Shown: positions 1-9,946 of the stretch, piece after piece
Layout: each line of letters begins with the position of its first letter
Position numbering within the stretch: position 1 is the first letter of the stretch
NCBI GenBank assembly: GCA_963718605.1
Contig: OY970363.1
Span: 1,178,001-1,242,000 of the forward strand
Direction: 5' to 3'
Length of the DNA: 64,000 nt
Origin: JACCXE01 sp963718605
GTDB taxonomy: Bacteria; Actinomycetota; Acidimicrobiia; Acidimicrobiales; JACCXE01
Program-made: the position numbers and the translations under genes
The notes under the pieces: model-generated
The model's input: only the letters and a program-made list of their open reading frames with translations
Database searches by the model: none
Told to the model about the DNA's origin: nothing

Positions 1-19
1 CATCGAAAGCCACCAAATC

Positions 20-54
20 GGGGTGATTTCGCCGTTTCGGCGCCGAATCACCCC
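20..54. terminator. Hairpin at window start, terminator-like
   Basis: Bases 20-28 (GGGGTGATT) and 46-54 (AATCACCCC) are perfect 9-bp inverted arms, with a second 5-bp stem (30-34 with 38-42) inside. No T-run follows, so this is either the stem of an unseen upstream gene's terminator or a structural repeat. It lies before the Shine-Dalgarno sequence of the next gene, which argues that the gene does not start at the GTG at 23 inside the hairpin. Confidence 0.45.
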
Positions 55-88
55 AGATTCGTGGCGCAGATTTAAGGGGACGGCCGAA

Positions 89-929
89 TTGCGCCGCTTA
101 TTCACGACGAAAGACTTCCTCGCCCGCGGGCGAACGATCGAGCAACTGCGCTGGGATGTGCGGACGGGCAAGTACACCCGGGTCGTGCACGGGGTTTACG
201 CGGTCGGCGCCTCCGAGCCCGACGCCCTTACGAGGGCCCGCGCGGGTGCTCGCCGCGGATTCGTACGCACACGGGATAGTCGCGGGGCACCTCTACGGGC
301 TGGACGCCGCAGACGAGTTCGCACCCATCCACACCCGGCGGCGGGGCCGGCTCGTCGCACCGGCTCTCGCGCGCCTGCACGGCATCGCGTGCACGAACGG
401 GCTGCAAACCATCGTCGACCTCGCCGCGGTGCTCAATGATCTTCAGTGGGAGCAGGCCCTCGAGTCGGCGTTGTTCAAGAAGCTGTTTACCGTCACCGAT
501 CTCGAGGCGCTCTGCCTGCGCGGTGTGGCGGGCGTGGCGCGTATTCGTCGGGTGCTCGCGCTTCGTCCGCCCGGCGCCCGGCCGACGGAAAGCATGCTCG
601 AGACGCTGATGGTGCAACTTGCACGGGTTACCGACGGCGTGCCCGAGCCGGTGCGCCAGGTCGAGGTCTACAACGAGTTCGGCGAGTTCGTCGCCCGCGT
701 CGATCTGGCCTGGCCTGACCTCGGCGTGTTCATCGAACTCGACGGGCAGCAGCACCGCGGGCAGCCCCTCTATGACGCGAATCGCGAATCACGCGTCGTC
801 GCCGCGACCGGATGGTTGTGCGCTCGCTTCTCGTGGGATGAGGTCAACTACAACCCGAACACGAGCGGTCGTCGGCTCGCCAAAATCATTGAGCAGGCGC
901 GGCTGCGGCCGATGAAGGCCGCTGGCTAG
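89..929 (+). CDS. AbiEi-like/DUF559 protein, one frameshift
   Basis: This looks like an actinobacterial AbiEi-type winged-helix protein with a C-terminal DUF559 (Vsr/PD-(D/E)XK-like) domain. The N-terminal part (RWDVRTGKYTRVVHGVYAVG) is read in one frame up to about base 244 and the rest, from VLAADSYAHG, in the next. One extra G in the GGG at 244-246 restores a single product. The C-terminal core shows DLAWPDLGVFIELDGQQH, the usual DUF559 acidic stretch. The TTG at 89 is preferred as start because AAGGGGA sits 8 bases upstream. A nuclease or antitoxin-derived role is family knowledge; the function here is unknown. Its last codons overlap the convergent gene by 4 bases. Confidence 0.6.
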
Positions 930-1837
930 TTCAGAGCGAAGGGGCCGTCGCTGAAGTCGGCGGTGGCGGGGGAAGCGCCGATTACGGTGATCTTGATCTT
1001 GTAGTCGGCCGTGGCGGGGAGCGCGTTGGACGGTACCCAGTTGAGGGTGCCAGCCGCGGGCGACACGCTGCCGTTGATCGTCTGCTTCAGCGTGGCGCCT
1101 TTGTACAGCTGCACGCTGAGGCGGGCGCCAGCCGCGAGGTCGTGGAACGACCACGTGATCGCGTGCGACACCCCGCGGGCCCACACCTGTCCGCCGTTGG
1201 GCGAGTTCACCTTGATGAACGGCGGGGGCAGGGCGACCCGGTACGACACGGTCTTGACCGTCTTGTTTCCGGCGAGGTCGAACGCGGTGACGGTGAAGAG
1301 CTTCGTGCCCACGCTCGACGTGTTGATCGGCGACCCGTCGGCCACTGTGCCGACGCACGTGTTGATGCCGCTGCCGAGCGGGTTGTCGTTGCAGTCGAAG
1401 TGCGCGTTCACAACGTCACCCTTGAGATAGGTCGCGCCGGCGGCGGGCGTGCTGATCGTGATTGTCGGCGCGGTCTTGTCGATGATCGTGTAGCTAACGA
1501 CGGTCTTCGTGATGTTGCCGGCGCCGTCGCTCGCGATCACCTTGAAGTCGTGCACGCCGAGGCTTTGGGTGGGGACGGGCGCACCATCGGAGTACGTACC
1601 AACGCACGCACCGAGACCCGAGCCGCCGCTATCCGCGCACGAGTAGTTCGCGATGAGCGACGAGCCCTGCACGTACGTGCCGCCGTTGGCGGGCGCGGCG
1701 ATCGAGATGGTCGGTGCCGTGTTGTCGGTGACCGCGGGTGGCAGCGGCGGGTCTTCGGCGGCGGCGATGCCGGGCAGCACTCCGATCGTTGTCGCTAAGA
1801 CACCGGCAAAAAGGACGACCCCTCGGAATACCCGCAT
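926..1837 (-). CDS. Secreted protein with Ig-like repeats
   Basis: A 303-residue exported protein. Residues 1-27 form a signal peptide ending in AAA. Two Ig-like repeats of about 90 residues follow, each opening with TAPTISI or TAPTITI and containing a Cys pair (YSCADSG...ACVG and FDCNDN...TCVG) and a GxxxFxVxAxDxAGN motif. The C-terminal roughly 90 residues (NSPNGGQVWARGVSHAITW) resemble the Kre9/Knh1-type or Ser-Thr-rich cell-surface domain that occurs in secreted bacterial proteins. No anchor is visible. It lies 4 bases downstream of the PPOX gene on the same strand, so the two may be co-transcribed. The function is unknown, probably extracellular binding or structural. Confidence 0.7.
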   Translation of the reverse strand: MRVFRGVVLFAGVLATTIGVLPGIAAAEDPPLPPAVTDNTAPTISIAAPANGGTYVQGSSLIANYSCADSGGSGLGACVGTYSDGAPVPTQSLGVHDFKVIASDGAGNITKTVVSYTIIDKTAPTITISTPAAGATYLKGDVVNAHFDCNDNPLGSGINTCVGTVADGSPINTSSVGTKLFTVTAFDLAGNKTVKTVSYRVALPPPFIKVNSPNGGQVWARGVSHAITWSFHDLAAGARLSVQLYKGATLKQTINGSVSPAAGTLNWVPSNALPATADYKIKITVIGASPATADFSDGPFALN

Positions 1838-1841
1838 ACCG

Positions 1842-2354
1842 TCACTGTACGAACGAAAACCGCGTGGCGCTTCCTGTGTCGCGGTCGTAGGCGTAGATCT
1901 TCGCCGGACGGACCTCGAACACCCACGCCCCGCCGTGGCCTCCGGGGGACTGGAACGCGGCGTCGGCCACGTCGAAACGCCACTCCTCGGTGTACTTGTC
2001 CACCCAGCGTTGCGCGAGCTCGCGCAGGCGGGCCTCGTCGGTAACGCGCACGGCTTCGCCGTCCACCACGTAGTCGGTGCCGTGTGCGTAGTCGTCCCCG
2101 CCGGTCGTCAACGCCACACACACGTTGGCCGCGAGGTTGTGGCCCTTCTGCTCGTCGGGCCCGGTGCAGAAATAGATCGCGTCGCCGTCGACCACCGTCA
2201 GCAGCGGCGTGACGTGCGGCCGTCCGTCGACACGCGTCGTGTGGACGCGCCACACCTTGGCGTTGGTGATGCCGCGCAACGCAACATCCCACTGCACCGT
2301 CGGCGCGTCCGGCGTACTGAACTGCTCGGCCAGCTTGGTCTGAGTCGGTTCCAT
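1842..2354 (-). CDS. Pyridoxamine 5'-phosphate oxidase-fold flavoprotein
   Basis: A 170-residue split-barrel protein of the PPOX/F420-or-FMN-binding family. The fold signature is WRVHTTRVDGRPHVTPLLTVVDG followed by AIYFCTGPDEQKGHNLAANV, where the strand-turn and the K-x-x-N-L-x-x-N segment bind the cofactor phosphate. Members reduce diverse small molecules using F420H2 or FMN; the substrate cannot be told from sequence. The length matches the family. It is the probable first gene of a two-gene unit with the secreted Ig-like protein 4 bases downstream. Confidence 0.8.
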   Translation of the reverse strand: MEPTQTKLAEQFSTPDAPTVQWDVALRGITNAKVWRVHTTRVDGRPHVTPLLTVVDGDAIYFCTGPDEQKGHNLAANVCVALTTGGDDYAHGTDYVVDGEAVRVTDEARLRELAQRWVDKYTEEWRFDVADAAFQSPGGHGGAWVFEVRPAKIYAYDRDTGSATRFSFVQ

Positions 2355-2460
2355 TTCACGGTCTTACCCGTGTGACCAACGCCACATAGGAATTGCGCCC
2401 CGACGTGCCTAATCTTGCGAGAGCAGCACCCAGGGGCAGGACAAATAAAAGGCGGAACGA

Positions 2461-4206
2461 ATGAGATCGGCGGACTCATTCGATGACGGGTTTTCTCGTC
2501 GTCGATTCATTCAAGCTTCATTTGGCGCGGCCGCGCTCGCGTGGAAACCAGTCAGAAGACTCACACCGGCGTCGGCAGAGGCCGGTGTCGCGCCACCGAA
2601 CTTCCCGGCCGGCATCGGCCTCTACCAGCAGATGTACGAGAACTGGTCGCAGGAGGTCCGCGTCGATGACGTGTGGACGGCCACGCCGCGTCACGCGGCG
2701 GACGTCGTGGTGCTCGCGAACTGGGCGCGCAGCCACGGCTGGCGGCTGCGTCCGAGCGGATCGAAGCACGGATGGGCGCCGTTCACCGTGCTGCCCGAGC
2801 AACGCGCCGACCTGAAGGTGCTGCTCGTCGACACGACGGCCAACCTCAACTCCATCTCGGTCGGCAAACGCGGCGCGCATCACATCGTCACCGCGGGACC
2901 GGGCGCACACATGGACGACGTCCTCGTCGTGATGCAGAAGGCGGGCCGCGGCTGGAGTTCCATCCCGGCGCCGGGTGACATCACGATCGCCGGCGCTATA
3001 GCGATCAACGGCCACGGCGCCGCGTTGCCGGCCAAGGGCGAGAACGCCACGGGGCATTCGTTCGGCTCGATGTCCAATCGCGTGCTGTCGCTCGAGGTTG
3101 TCGTGTGGGACGGGCGGAGCGGCCAGTACACGCTGCGCACCTTCGAGCGGTCCGAAGCGATCACCAAGGCGTTGCTCACCACGATGGGCCGCATGTTCGT
3201 GACGTCGTTCACGCTCGTGACCGAGCCGCTCGTGAACCTGCGGTGCCGGACCTACACCGACATCCCCGGCAACGAAATCTTCGCGGCGCCGGGTGCGCCG
3301 GCATCGGCGCGCACGTTCCAGCACTTCGTCGACCAAGGGGGTCGCGTCGAAGCGATCTGGTTCCCGCACACGCCGAACCCGTGGCTCAAGGTGTGGAGTG
3401 TCGCGCCGACCAAGCCCGCCTCGGCGCGCGCGGTGACCGGCGCGTACAACTATCCGTTCTCGGACAACATCCCGCTGGAGATCTCCGAACTCGCGACCGA
3501 GATTCTCAACGGCCGGCCGGCGGCGACGCCGCAGTTCGGCAAGATGTCGATGGCCGCCTCAATCGCGGGACTGACCGCGTGCAACGCGTACGACCTCTGG
3601 GGCCCGGCCCGCAATACGCAGCACTACATCAAGCCGACGACGCTGCGCGCCAGCGACTTCGGGTGGGCGGTGATCACGGCGCGGGCGAACATCCAGCGGG
3701 TGATGTGGGAGTTCTTCGACAAGTTCCGCGAGCTCAACCAAAAGTACGAGCGGCGCGGCCAGTGGCCGGCGAACATGCCCGTCGAAGTTCGCTGCTCAGG
3801 CATCGACGACGTCCGCGCGCTTGGCATTCCGGGCGCGCAGCCGCCGACCCTTTCGGCCACGACTCCGGTCGAGAACCATCCGGAGTGGGACGTCGCAATC
3901 TGGCTGAACGTGCTGTCGCTTCCGCGGACGCCCGGCGCCTACGAGTTCAAGGAAGAGCTCGAGCGATGGCTGCTCGACCGGTACGCCGGCGAGGACGCGA
4001 CCGTGCGCGCCGAGTGGTGCAAGGGATGGGCCTTCACCAAGGAACGCGACTTCGTGCGCGCCGAGGTGCTCGACCACGCAATCCCGGACTCATTCCGACA
4101 CGGCCGCAACGCCACGAACAACTGGGACTGGACGATCGCGCGGTTCAACGAACTGGATCCGCATCGCATTTTCACCAACCCATTCGTGGACCGGTTGCTG
4201 AAGTGA
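2461..4206 (+). CDS. Tat-exported VAO-type FAD oxidase, cholesterol oxidase-like
   Basis: A 581-residue flavoprotein. A twin-arginine signal (SRRRFIQASFGAAALAW, residues 12-28) predicts folded export. The FAD_binding_4 domain follows, with RPSGSKHGWAPFTV at 97-110; His103 aligns with the histidine that carries covalent FAD in Brevibacterium type II cholesterol oxidase. PAPGDITIAGAIAINGHG is the matching pyrophosphate-binding loop. The long C-terminal substrate domain (about 250-581) agrees with the cholesterol-oxidase substrate-binding family. The family oxidises 3-beta-hydroxysterols or other hydroxylated lipids with O2; the substrate here is not certain. AAGGCGG lies 8 bases before the ATG. 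It is monocistronic and convergent with the kinase gene. Confidence 0.8.
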   Translation: MRSADSFDDGFSRRRFIQASFGAAALAWKPVRRLTPASAEAGVAPPNFPAGIGLYQQMYENWSQEVRVDDVWTATPRHAADVVVLANWARSHGWRLRPSGSKHGWAPFTVLPEQRADLKVLLVDTTANLNSISVGKRGAHHIVTAGPGAHMDDVLVVMQKAGRGWSSIPAPGDITIAGAIAINGHGAALPAKGENATGHSFGSMSNRVLSLEVVVWDGRSGQYTLRTFERSEAITKALLTTMGRMFVTSFTLVTEPLVNLRCRTYTDIPGNEIFAAPGAPASARTFQHFVDQGGRVEAIWFPHTPNPWLKVWSVAPTKPASARAVTGAYNYPFSDNIPLEISELATEILNGRPAATPQFGKMSMAASIAGLTACNAYDLWGPARNTQHYIKPTTLRASDFGWAVITARANIQRVMWEFFDKFRELNQKYERRGQWPANMPVEVRCSGIDDVRALGIPGAQPPTLSATTPVENHPEWDVAIWLNVLSLPRTPGAYEFKEELERWLLDRYAGEDATVRAEWCKGWAFTKERDFVRAEVLDHAIPDSFRHGRNATNNWDWTIARFNELDPHRIFTNPFVDRLLK

Positions 4207-4221
4207 ACAGCGGTGAAGTGA

Positions 4222-5421
4222 TCAGCCTTTGCCGTCGTGCTTGCCGTGCTTTTCTTTTCCGGCGCCGGGTTTGGGTGCGGGCGTTACGGAAGAGCGCACG
4301 ACACTCGCGGCCGTAACCGGCGGCGACGTCACGGCGGTCGTGGCGACCGTCGTCGCGGTCTGGTTCGCCGTGTTGGCATCGGCCGTGTTGTTGTTGTGAC
4401 GCGTGAGGAGCAGCAGTAATGCGCCGATCGCCACGATCACGCCGACGGTGATCAGCACGTCGCCCGGCCGATCCCCGATGCGACGCCACCATGGCACGAC
4501 CGCAACCCGGCGACGCGACGCGACTGGCGCCGCCGCCGCGAACTGCGTCGTCATGACCGGGATCGCCACGGTGCTCGCGGACTCGCCCGCCGTGCTGACG
4601 GGGCTGACGCCGTTGAGACGGTCGAGCATCGCCGCGGCCGTCGGCGGGCGCACGGCGGGGTCCCGCGCCATGGCTTGGTCGATCGCGGCGGCGAAGTTCG
4701 GGTCGATGTCGGGCCGGCGCAGAGAAAGCGGTTCGGGCGTCGTCGTCATCACCTGCGTCGCCACCGCGACCGGCGTGGAACCGCTGAACGTCTTCTCACC
4801 GGTGAGGGCCTCGTACAGGACGACCCCCAGCGCGTAGACGTCGGTCGAGGGCGTCGCTTCTTCGCCCTGCAACCGCTCGGGCGGCAGGTACGCGGGCGTG
4901 CCCAACACCTGGCCCACCATCGTGAGCGACATGCCTTCGGTGCTCTTGGCGATGCCGAAGTCGGCGATCTTGGCGCGGCCGTCGTCGGTCAACAGGATGT
5001 TCGCCGGCGTGATGTCGCGATGAACGATGCCGAGTTCGTGGGCGGCCGCGAGCCCGGCCAACACGTCGCGCGCGATTTCGGTCGCCCGCGCTTCGCTGAT
5101 GGCGCTCTGATGCATCTCGTCGTGGAGCGAGTGGCCGGGCAGGCACTCCATCACGAGATACGGAATGCCTTCGTATTCGCCGCTGTCGAGCACCAGCACG
5201 ACGTTGGGGTGCGTCAGACGGGCCGCGTTGAGCGCTTCAGCTTCGAATCGTTCGCGCACACCGGGCTGCGCGGCGAGGTCGGCGCGCAAGAACTTGATGG
5301 CGACGTCGCGCGACAAACGGCGGTCATGGGCTTTGAACACCTCACCCATACCGCCACGTCCCAGCGTGGGACCAACCTCATACCGGTCGTCCAACAGAGG
5401 CATGCCCGATGCAATTGTCAC
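4222..5421 (-). CDS. Membrane Ser/Thr protein kinase, PknB-like
   Basis: A 399-residue Hanks-type kinase. Residues 14-270 hold the catalytic domain: glycine loop LGRGGMGEV (20-28), ATP-binding Lys43, HRD at 135-137, Asn142 and DFG at 155-157. The catalytic-loop lysine usual in HRDxKPxN is a threonine here (HRDITPAN). A juxtamembrane stretch leads to one transmembrane helix at about 318-338 and a Thr-rich extracellular tail ending in a Lys/His-rich segment, with no PASTA repeats. The GTG at 5421 or the ATG at 5403 (MPLLDDRYEV) could be the start. It lies 39 bases after hspR on the same strand and may be read through from the heat-shock operon. Confidence 0.88.
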   Translation of the reverse strand: MTIASGMPLLDDRYEVGPTLGRGGMGEVFKAHDRRLSRDVAIKFLRADLAAQPGVRERFEAEALNAARLTHPNVVLVLDSGEYEGIPYLVMECLPGHSLHDEMHQSAISEARATEIARDVLAGLAAAHELGIVHRDITPANILLTDDGRAKIADFGIAKSTEGMSLTMVGQVLGTPAYLPPERLQGEEATPSTDVYALGVVLYEALTGEKTFSGSTPVAVATQVMTTTPEPLSLRRPDIDPNFAAAIDQAMARDPAVRPPTAAAMLDRLNGVSPVSTAGESASTVAIPVMTTQFAAAAPVASRRRVAVVPWWRRIGDRPGDVLITVGVIVAIGALLLLLTRHNNNTADANTANQTATTVATTAVTSPPVTAASVVRSSVTPAPKPGAGKEKHGKHDGKG

Positions 5422-5460
5422 GCCGAGCAGTACCCGAACCGGGGGTTACGGCAAACGGCC

Positions 5461-5823
5461 TTACCTGCCGTTACCGCGCTGCCACGGCGCGCCGGGCTGG
5501 TTGAAGGGGACGAGGTCGCGGCGGTACTGCTGTTGCATGCGGGCCAGCTCCTCGCGCAGCTGCTGGTTCTCGGTCTCGAGCTGCAAGATGCGGCGCACGC
5601 CTTCGAGGTTGTGCCCGTCCGCCGTCAGTTCTTGGATACGGCGCAGCAGCGCGATGTCCTGGTCGCTGTAGCGACGAGACCCGCCGCCGGTGCGCGCCGG
5701 ACCGACGAGGCCACGACGTTCGTAAATGCGCAGAGTCTGCGGGTGGACGCCGGCGAGTTCGGCGGCCACAGAGATGACATAGACGGCCCGGGTGGACCGG
5801 TCGTCGTCGGAGTCTCCGAACAT
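5461..5823 (-). CDS. hspR: Heat-shock repressor HspR, MerR family
   Basis: A 120-residue MerR-type regulator. The helix-turn-helix with wing spans residues 15-60 (YVISVAAELAGVHPQTLRIYERRGL then GGGSRRYSDQDI), followed by a coiled helix (LQLETENQQLREELARMQQQY). In actinobacteria HspR binds HAIR operators and represses dnaK-grpE-dnaJ-hspR, using DnaK as co-repressor. It closes the operon here, 11 bases after dnaJ, with AGGGAGG as ribosome-binding site. A HAIR-type operator is present upstream of dnaK (9492-9518), so autoregulation is expected. Confidence 0.92.
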   Translation of the reverse strand: MFGDSDDDRSTRAVYVISVAAELAGVHPQTLRIYERRGLVGPARTGGGSRRYSDQDIALLRRIQELTADGHNLEGVRRILQLETENQQLREELARMQQQYRRDLVPFNQPGAPWQRGNGR

Positions 5824-5834
5824 AAATTCCCTCC

Positions 5835-6977
5835 CTAAACGCCCAAGTGGCGCCGCAACGCGGCACCAGCATCGGGCTCGGCCGCAGCTAGCTGCTCAAC
5901 GGCGACCTTGGCTTCGTCGGATAAGTCATGGGGTACGGATACCTGCACCGTGACGAGCAAGTCGCCGGGGTGCTTCTCGACCGGCACTCCCCGCCCACGC
6001 ACGCGCAGCACTGCACCACTGGCGGTACCAGGGGGAATGCGCACGGTGACGGGGTCGGCAAGCGTCGGCACCTTGACCGTCGTACCCAACACAGCCTCTG
6101 GGTATGTCACCGGCACGGTCAATGTCAGATTTCTGTCGGCGCGGCCGAACAGCGGATGTGAGCCGACCCGCACAGTTACATAGAGATCGCCTGACGGACC
6201 CCCGTTGCGGCCGGCCGCGCCCCGGGACTTGAGCCGGATGCGCTGACCATCGGTGACACCGGCGGGAATCTTCACCTTCACCTGCCGCGGGCGGCGCTCG
6301 ACACCCGAACCGTGGCAGTTACTGCAGGGCGTCTCGATCACCATCCCGTGGCCACTGCACGTCGCGCACGTCTGGCTGAAACTGAACATGCCCTGGTTGT
6401 CGTCGATCACGCCACGGCCGGAACACGTGGGGCAGATCACCGGCGACGTACCCGGGGCCGCGCCGCTGCCGTTGCACACCGAGCACGGTGCGTCGCTGTT
6501 GACGTGGACCTGGGTCGTGATGCCCTGCACGGCGTCCATGAACGCGAGGTGCAGTTCCGCGGCGAGGTCAGCGCCGCGTTGCGGGCCGGGGCTGCCGGTG
6601 CCGGGCCCGCCGCGGCCCCGCCCGCCGCGATTGAACAGGTTGCCGAGCAGGTCCCCGAGGTCGTCGACGCGGAAGTTGCCGTTGAAGCCGCCCGGGTTGA
6701 ACCCGCCGCCGCCGCCGCCGCCGAACATGCCGCCGACGGGACCGAGGCGACGGATCTCGTCGTACTCCTTGCGCTTCTCGGGGTCCCCCAACACGTCGTG
6801 GGCGGCGGAGATGTCTTTGAAGCGCGCTTCAGCCGCGGCGTCCCCGGGCTTGGCGTCGGGATGATTCAGCTTCGCAAGCTTGCGATAGGCGCGCGTGATC
6901 TCTTTGTCCGTCGCGGTGTCCGAAACACCGAGGACTTTGTAGAAGTCCTTCTCTATCCAGTCTTGACGGGGCGCCAC
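5835..6977 (-). CDS. dnaJ: Chaperone DnaJ
   Basis: A 380-residue type I J-protein. The J domain carries HPD at 39-41. A Gly/Phe-rich linker with a long glycine run follows (about 80-125). The zinc domain has four CxxCxGxG repeats (CSVCNGSG, CPTCSGRG, CATCSGHG, CSNCHGSG), then the substrate-binding beta domains. It stimulates DnaK ATPase and delivers unfolded clients. It is the third gene of dnaK-grpE-dnaJ-hspR, 10 bases after grpE. The full domain set and length identify it as the heat-shock-operon DnaJ paralogue. Confidence 0.96.
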   Translation of the reverse strand: MAPRQDWIEKDFYKVLGVSDTATDKEITRAYRKLAKLNHPDAKPGDAAAEARFKDISAAHDVLGDPEKRKEYDEIRRLGPVGGMFGGGGGGGFNPGGFNGNFRVDDLGDLLGNLFNRGGRGRGGPGTGSPGPQRGADLAAELHLAFMDAVQGITTQVHVNSDAPCSVCNGSGAAPGTSPVICPTCSGRGVIDDNQGMFSFSQTCATCSGHGMVIETPCSNCHGSGVERRPRQVKVKIPAGVTDGQRIRLKSRGAAGRNGGPSGDLYVTVRVGSHPLFGRADRNLTLTVPVTYPEAVLGTTVKVPTLADPVTVRIPPGTASGAVLRVRGRGVPVEKHPGDLLVTVQVSVPHDLSDEAKVAVEQLAAAEPDAGAALRRHLGV

Positions 6978-6987
6978 TCAGTAATCC

Positions 6988-7579
6988 CTACGACCCTTTC
7001 ACTTTCACCATTGCGGGGCGAAGCACTCGCCCGTTCCATTTCCAACCGCTGCGCAACACTTCGATCACTTCGGCGGGCCCGTCGCCCTCTTCGTGCAGGA
7101 CGGCGTCGTGCACTTCGGGGTCGAACGCGGCGCCGAACGCGTCGACGCGTTCGAGGCCTTCCTTGCCGAGGGCGTCCACGAGCGCCGTTGCGATCTGAGC
7201 CACGGAATCCGACGGGTCGTGCGTGAGCGCGAGGTCGACGGTGTCGAGCACGTCGATCAACTTCGTGGCGAGCACGCTCGCACCCGCGTCACGCGCCTCG
7301 CTCATCTCGCGCTGCACCCGCTTGCGGTAGTTCTCGAAGTCCGCCTGCGTGCGCCGCAGTTGATCTAGGTAGGCGTCGCGTTCTTCGGACACGGCCACGA
7401 GCGGGTCGACCTCTTCAGCCGCGACGTCCACCGGTTGCTCGGCGAGCATGGCTTGCAATTCCGCGTCGAGGTCGTCGGCGCTTTCCAGATCGTCGATGAG
7501 TTCCTCATCGTTCACCGCGTCGGCCGCAACCTCGGGCGCAGCCTCTTCGGGAGCACCGTCGTCGAACGCGTCGTCCGGA

Positions 7580-7587
<8 letters not shown>
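6988..7587 (-). CDS. grpE: Nucleotide exchange factor GrpE
   Basis: A 199-residue GrpE. An acidic disordered N-terminus (about 1-65) precedes the long dimerising helix (VAVSEERDAYLDQLRRTQADFENYRKR, written here only as its position, about 69-95) and the C-terminal beta-wing (VHDAVLHEEGDGPAEVIEVLRSGW). It releases ADP from DnaK. The ATG at 7587 is chosen over the TTG at 7590; either way the start overlaps the last codons of dnaK by a few bases, giving translational coupling. Confidence 0.95.
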
Positions 7588-9417
<1,830 letters not shown>

Positions 9418-9484
9418 GTGGTGCTCCTCTTTGCTGGTTTCCAGAACTCATGTATGCCCACTTTGGGCACGACTTAGGACTGCC

Positions 9485-9518
9485 ACTATACAAACTTGAT
9501 AGCGAGACTGTCAAGTTT
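9485..9518 (-). promoter_or_regulatory. dnaK promoter with HAIR operator
   Basis: Read on the minus strand: -35 TTGACA (9514-9509), 18-base spacer, -10 TATAGT (9490-9485). Over it lies an inverted repeat AAACTTGA-N11-TCAAGTTT (9492-9518). The CTTGA-N11-TCAAG geometry is that of the actinobacterial HAIR element bound by HspR (CTTGAGT-N7-ACTCAAG), with the two inner bases of each arm altered. The operator covers the -35 and most of the spacer, a classic repression arrangement. Its distal arm contains the stop codon of the upstream HTH gene. Confidence 0.85.
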
Positions 9519-9879
9519 TCTGATCGTTGATGTGTCGGCTCGCCCAGCCGATCACCATTTCCGTCGACAGATAGCCGTCATGTGGGCCCTGACCAGCACT
9601 TTCAAGGTGCTCCAGCAGCTTGCGTTTGATCGCGGCGAGGTGGTTGTCGAGGGTGGACGGGGTGATGCCGAGCCGCGCCGCCAGCCGCGAACGGGTGTCG
9701 GGCCGTCGCGCCAGTTCGCTCAGGACATGGTTTTCGGTCTTGGTAAGCGCCGCCCACAAGGCCCCAGAATCCGAATCGCGCGCGGAACTGCGCGGCCCGT
9801 CACGCAGTTCCGCGCGCGATCCGGGCGGGAGGTCGATGATCTCGGTACGACCGTCCGCGTACGTGATCACCACCTGCAC
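9511..9879 (-). CDS. Small LuxR-type HTH protein
   Basis: A 122-residue protein. Residues 1-20 form a beta-type segment (VVITYADGRTEIIDLPPG), then a linker (about 21-40) encoded by a perfect 18-bp inverted repeat, then a GerE/LuxR-like helix-turn-helix at about 47-92 (LTKTENHVLSELARRPDTRSRLAARLGITPSTLDNHLAAIKRKL lies here). It has no receiver domain. It starts at a GTG and diverges from the WXG100-like operon, with a 16-bp palindrome between them, so it may control that operon or itself. Its stop codon lies inside the dnaK HAIR operator. Confidence 0.6.
   Translation of the reverse strand: MQVVITYADGRTEIIDLPPGSRAELRDGPRSSARDSDSGALWAALTKTENHVLSELARRPDTRSRLAARLGITPSTLDNHLAAIKRKLLEHLESAGQGPHDGYLSTEMVIGWASRHINDQKT
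9775..9820. repeat. Perfect 18-bp inverted repeat inside HTH gene
   Basis: ATCGCGCGCGGAACTGCG at 9775-9792 is repeated as its exact reverse complement at 9803-9820, with a 10-base loop (CGGCCCGTCA). It falls in the linker between the N-terminal segment and the HTH, where extra residues would be tolerated. It could be a palindromic mobile-type element or an RNA hairpin regulating the HTH gene or readthrough into dnaK. Confidence 0.7.
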
Positions 9880-9894
9880 GTTGCCCAGTGTGCC

Positions 9895-9910
9895 TGGCGC
9901 GTTCGCGCCA
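9895..9910. promoter_or_regulatory. 16-bp palindrome between HTH gene and WXG100 operon
   Basis: TGGCGCG-TT-CGCGCCA is a perfect 7+7 palindrome in the 67-bp divergent region. A second stem, GGACCGG (9912-9918) with CCGGTCC (9927-9933), follows directly and is closer to the first WXG100-like start. The first is a plausible operator for the divergent HTH protein; the second could form in the 5' leader of the operon mRNA. Both roles are inferred from position only. Confidence 0.4.
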
Positions 9911-9946
9911 TGGACCGGGGACGGGGCCGGTCCCTACGGTGCCGGC

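Noticed and set aside
23..25. GTG at 23 as the start of the first gene
   Set aside because: It lies inside a 35-base hairpin and has no ribosome-binding site, while TTG 89 has AAGGGGA at proper distance and fits the family's N-terminus.
1..929. First gene considered as a true decayed pseudogene
   Set aside because: Only one single-base indel separates two well-conserved halves, and five other genes in the window show the same type of indel, so sequence error is as likely.
9418..9484. A CIRCE (HrcA) operator in the dnaK leader
   Set aside because: No TTAGCACTC-N9-GAGTGCTAA-like repeat is present; the HAIR-type repeat explains control by HspR.
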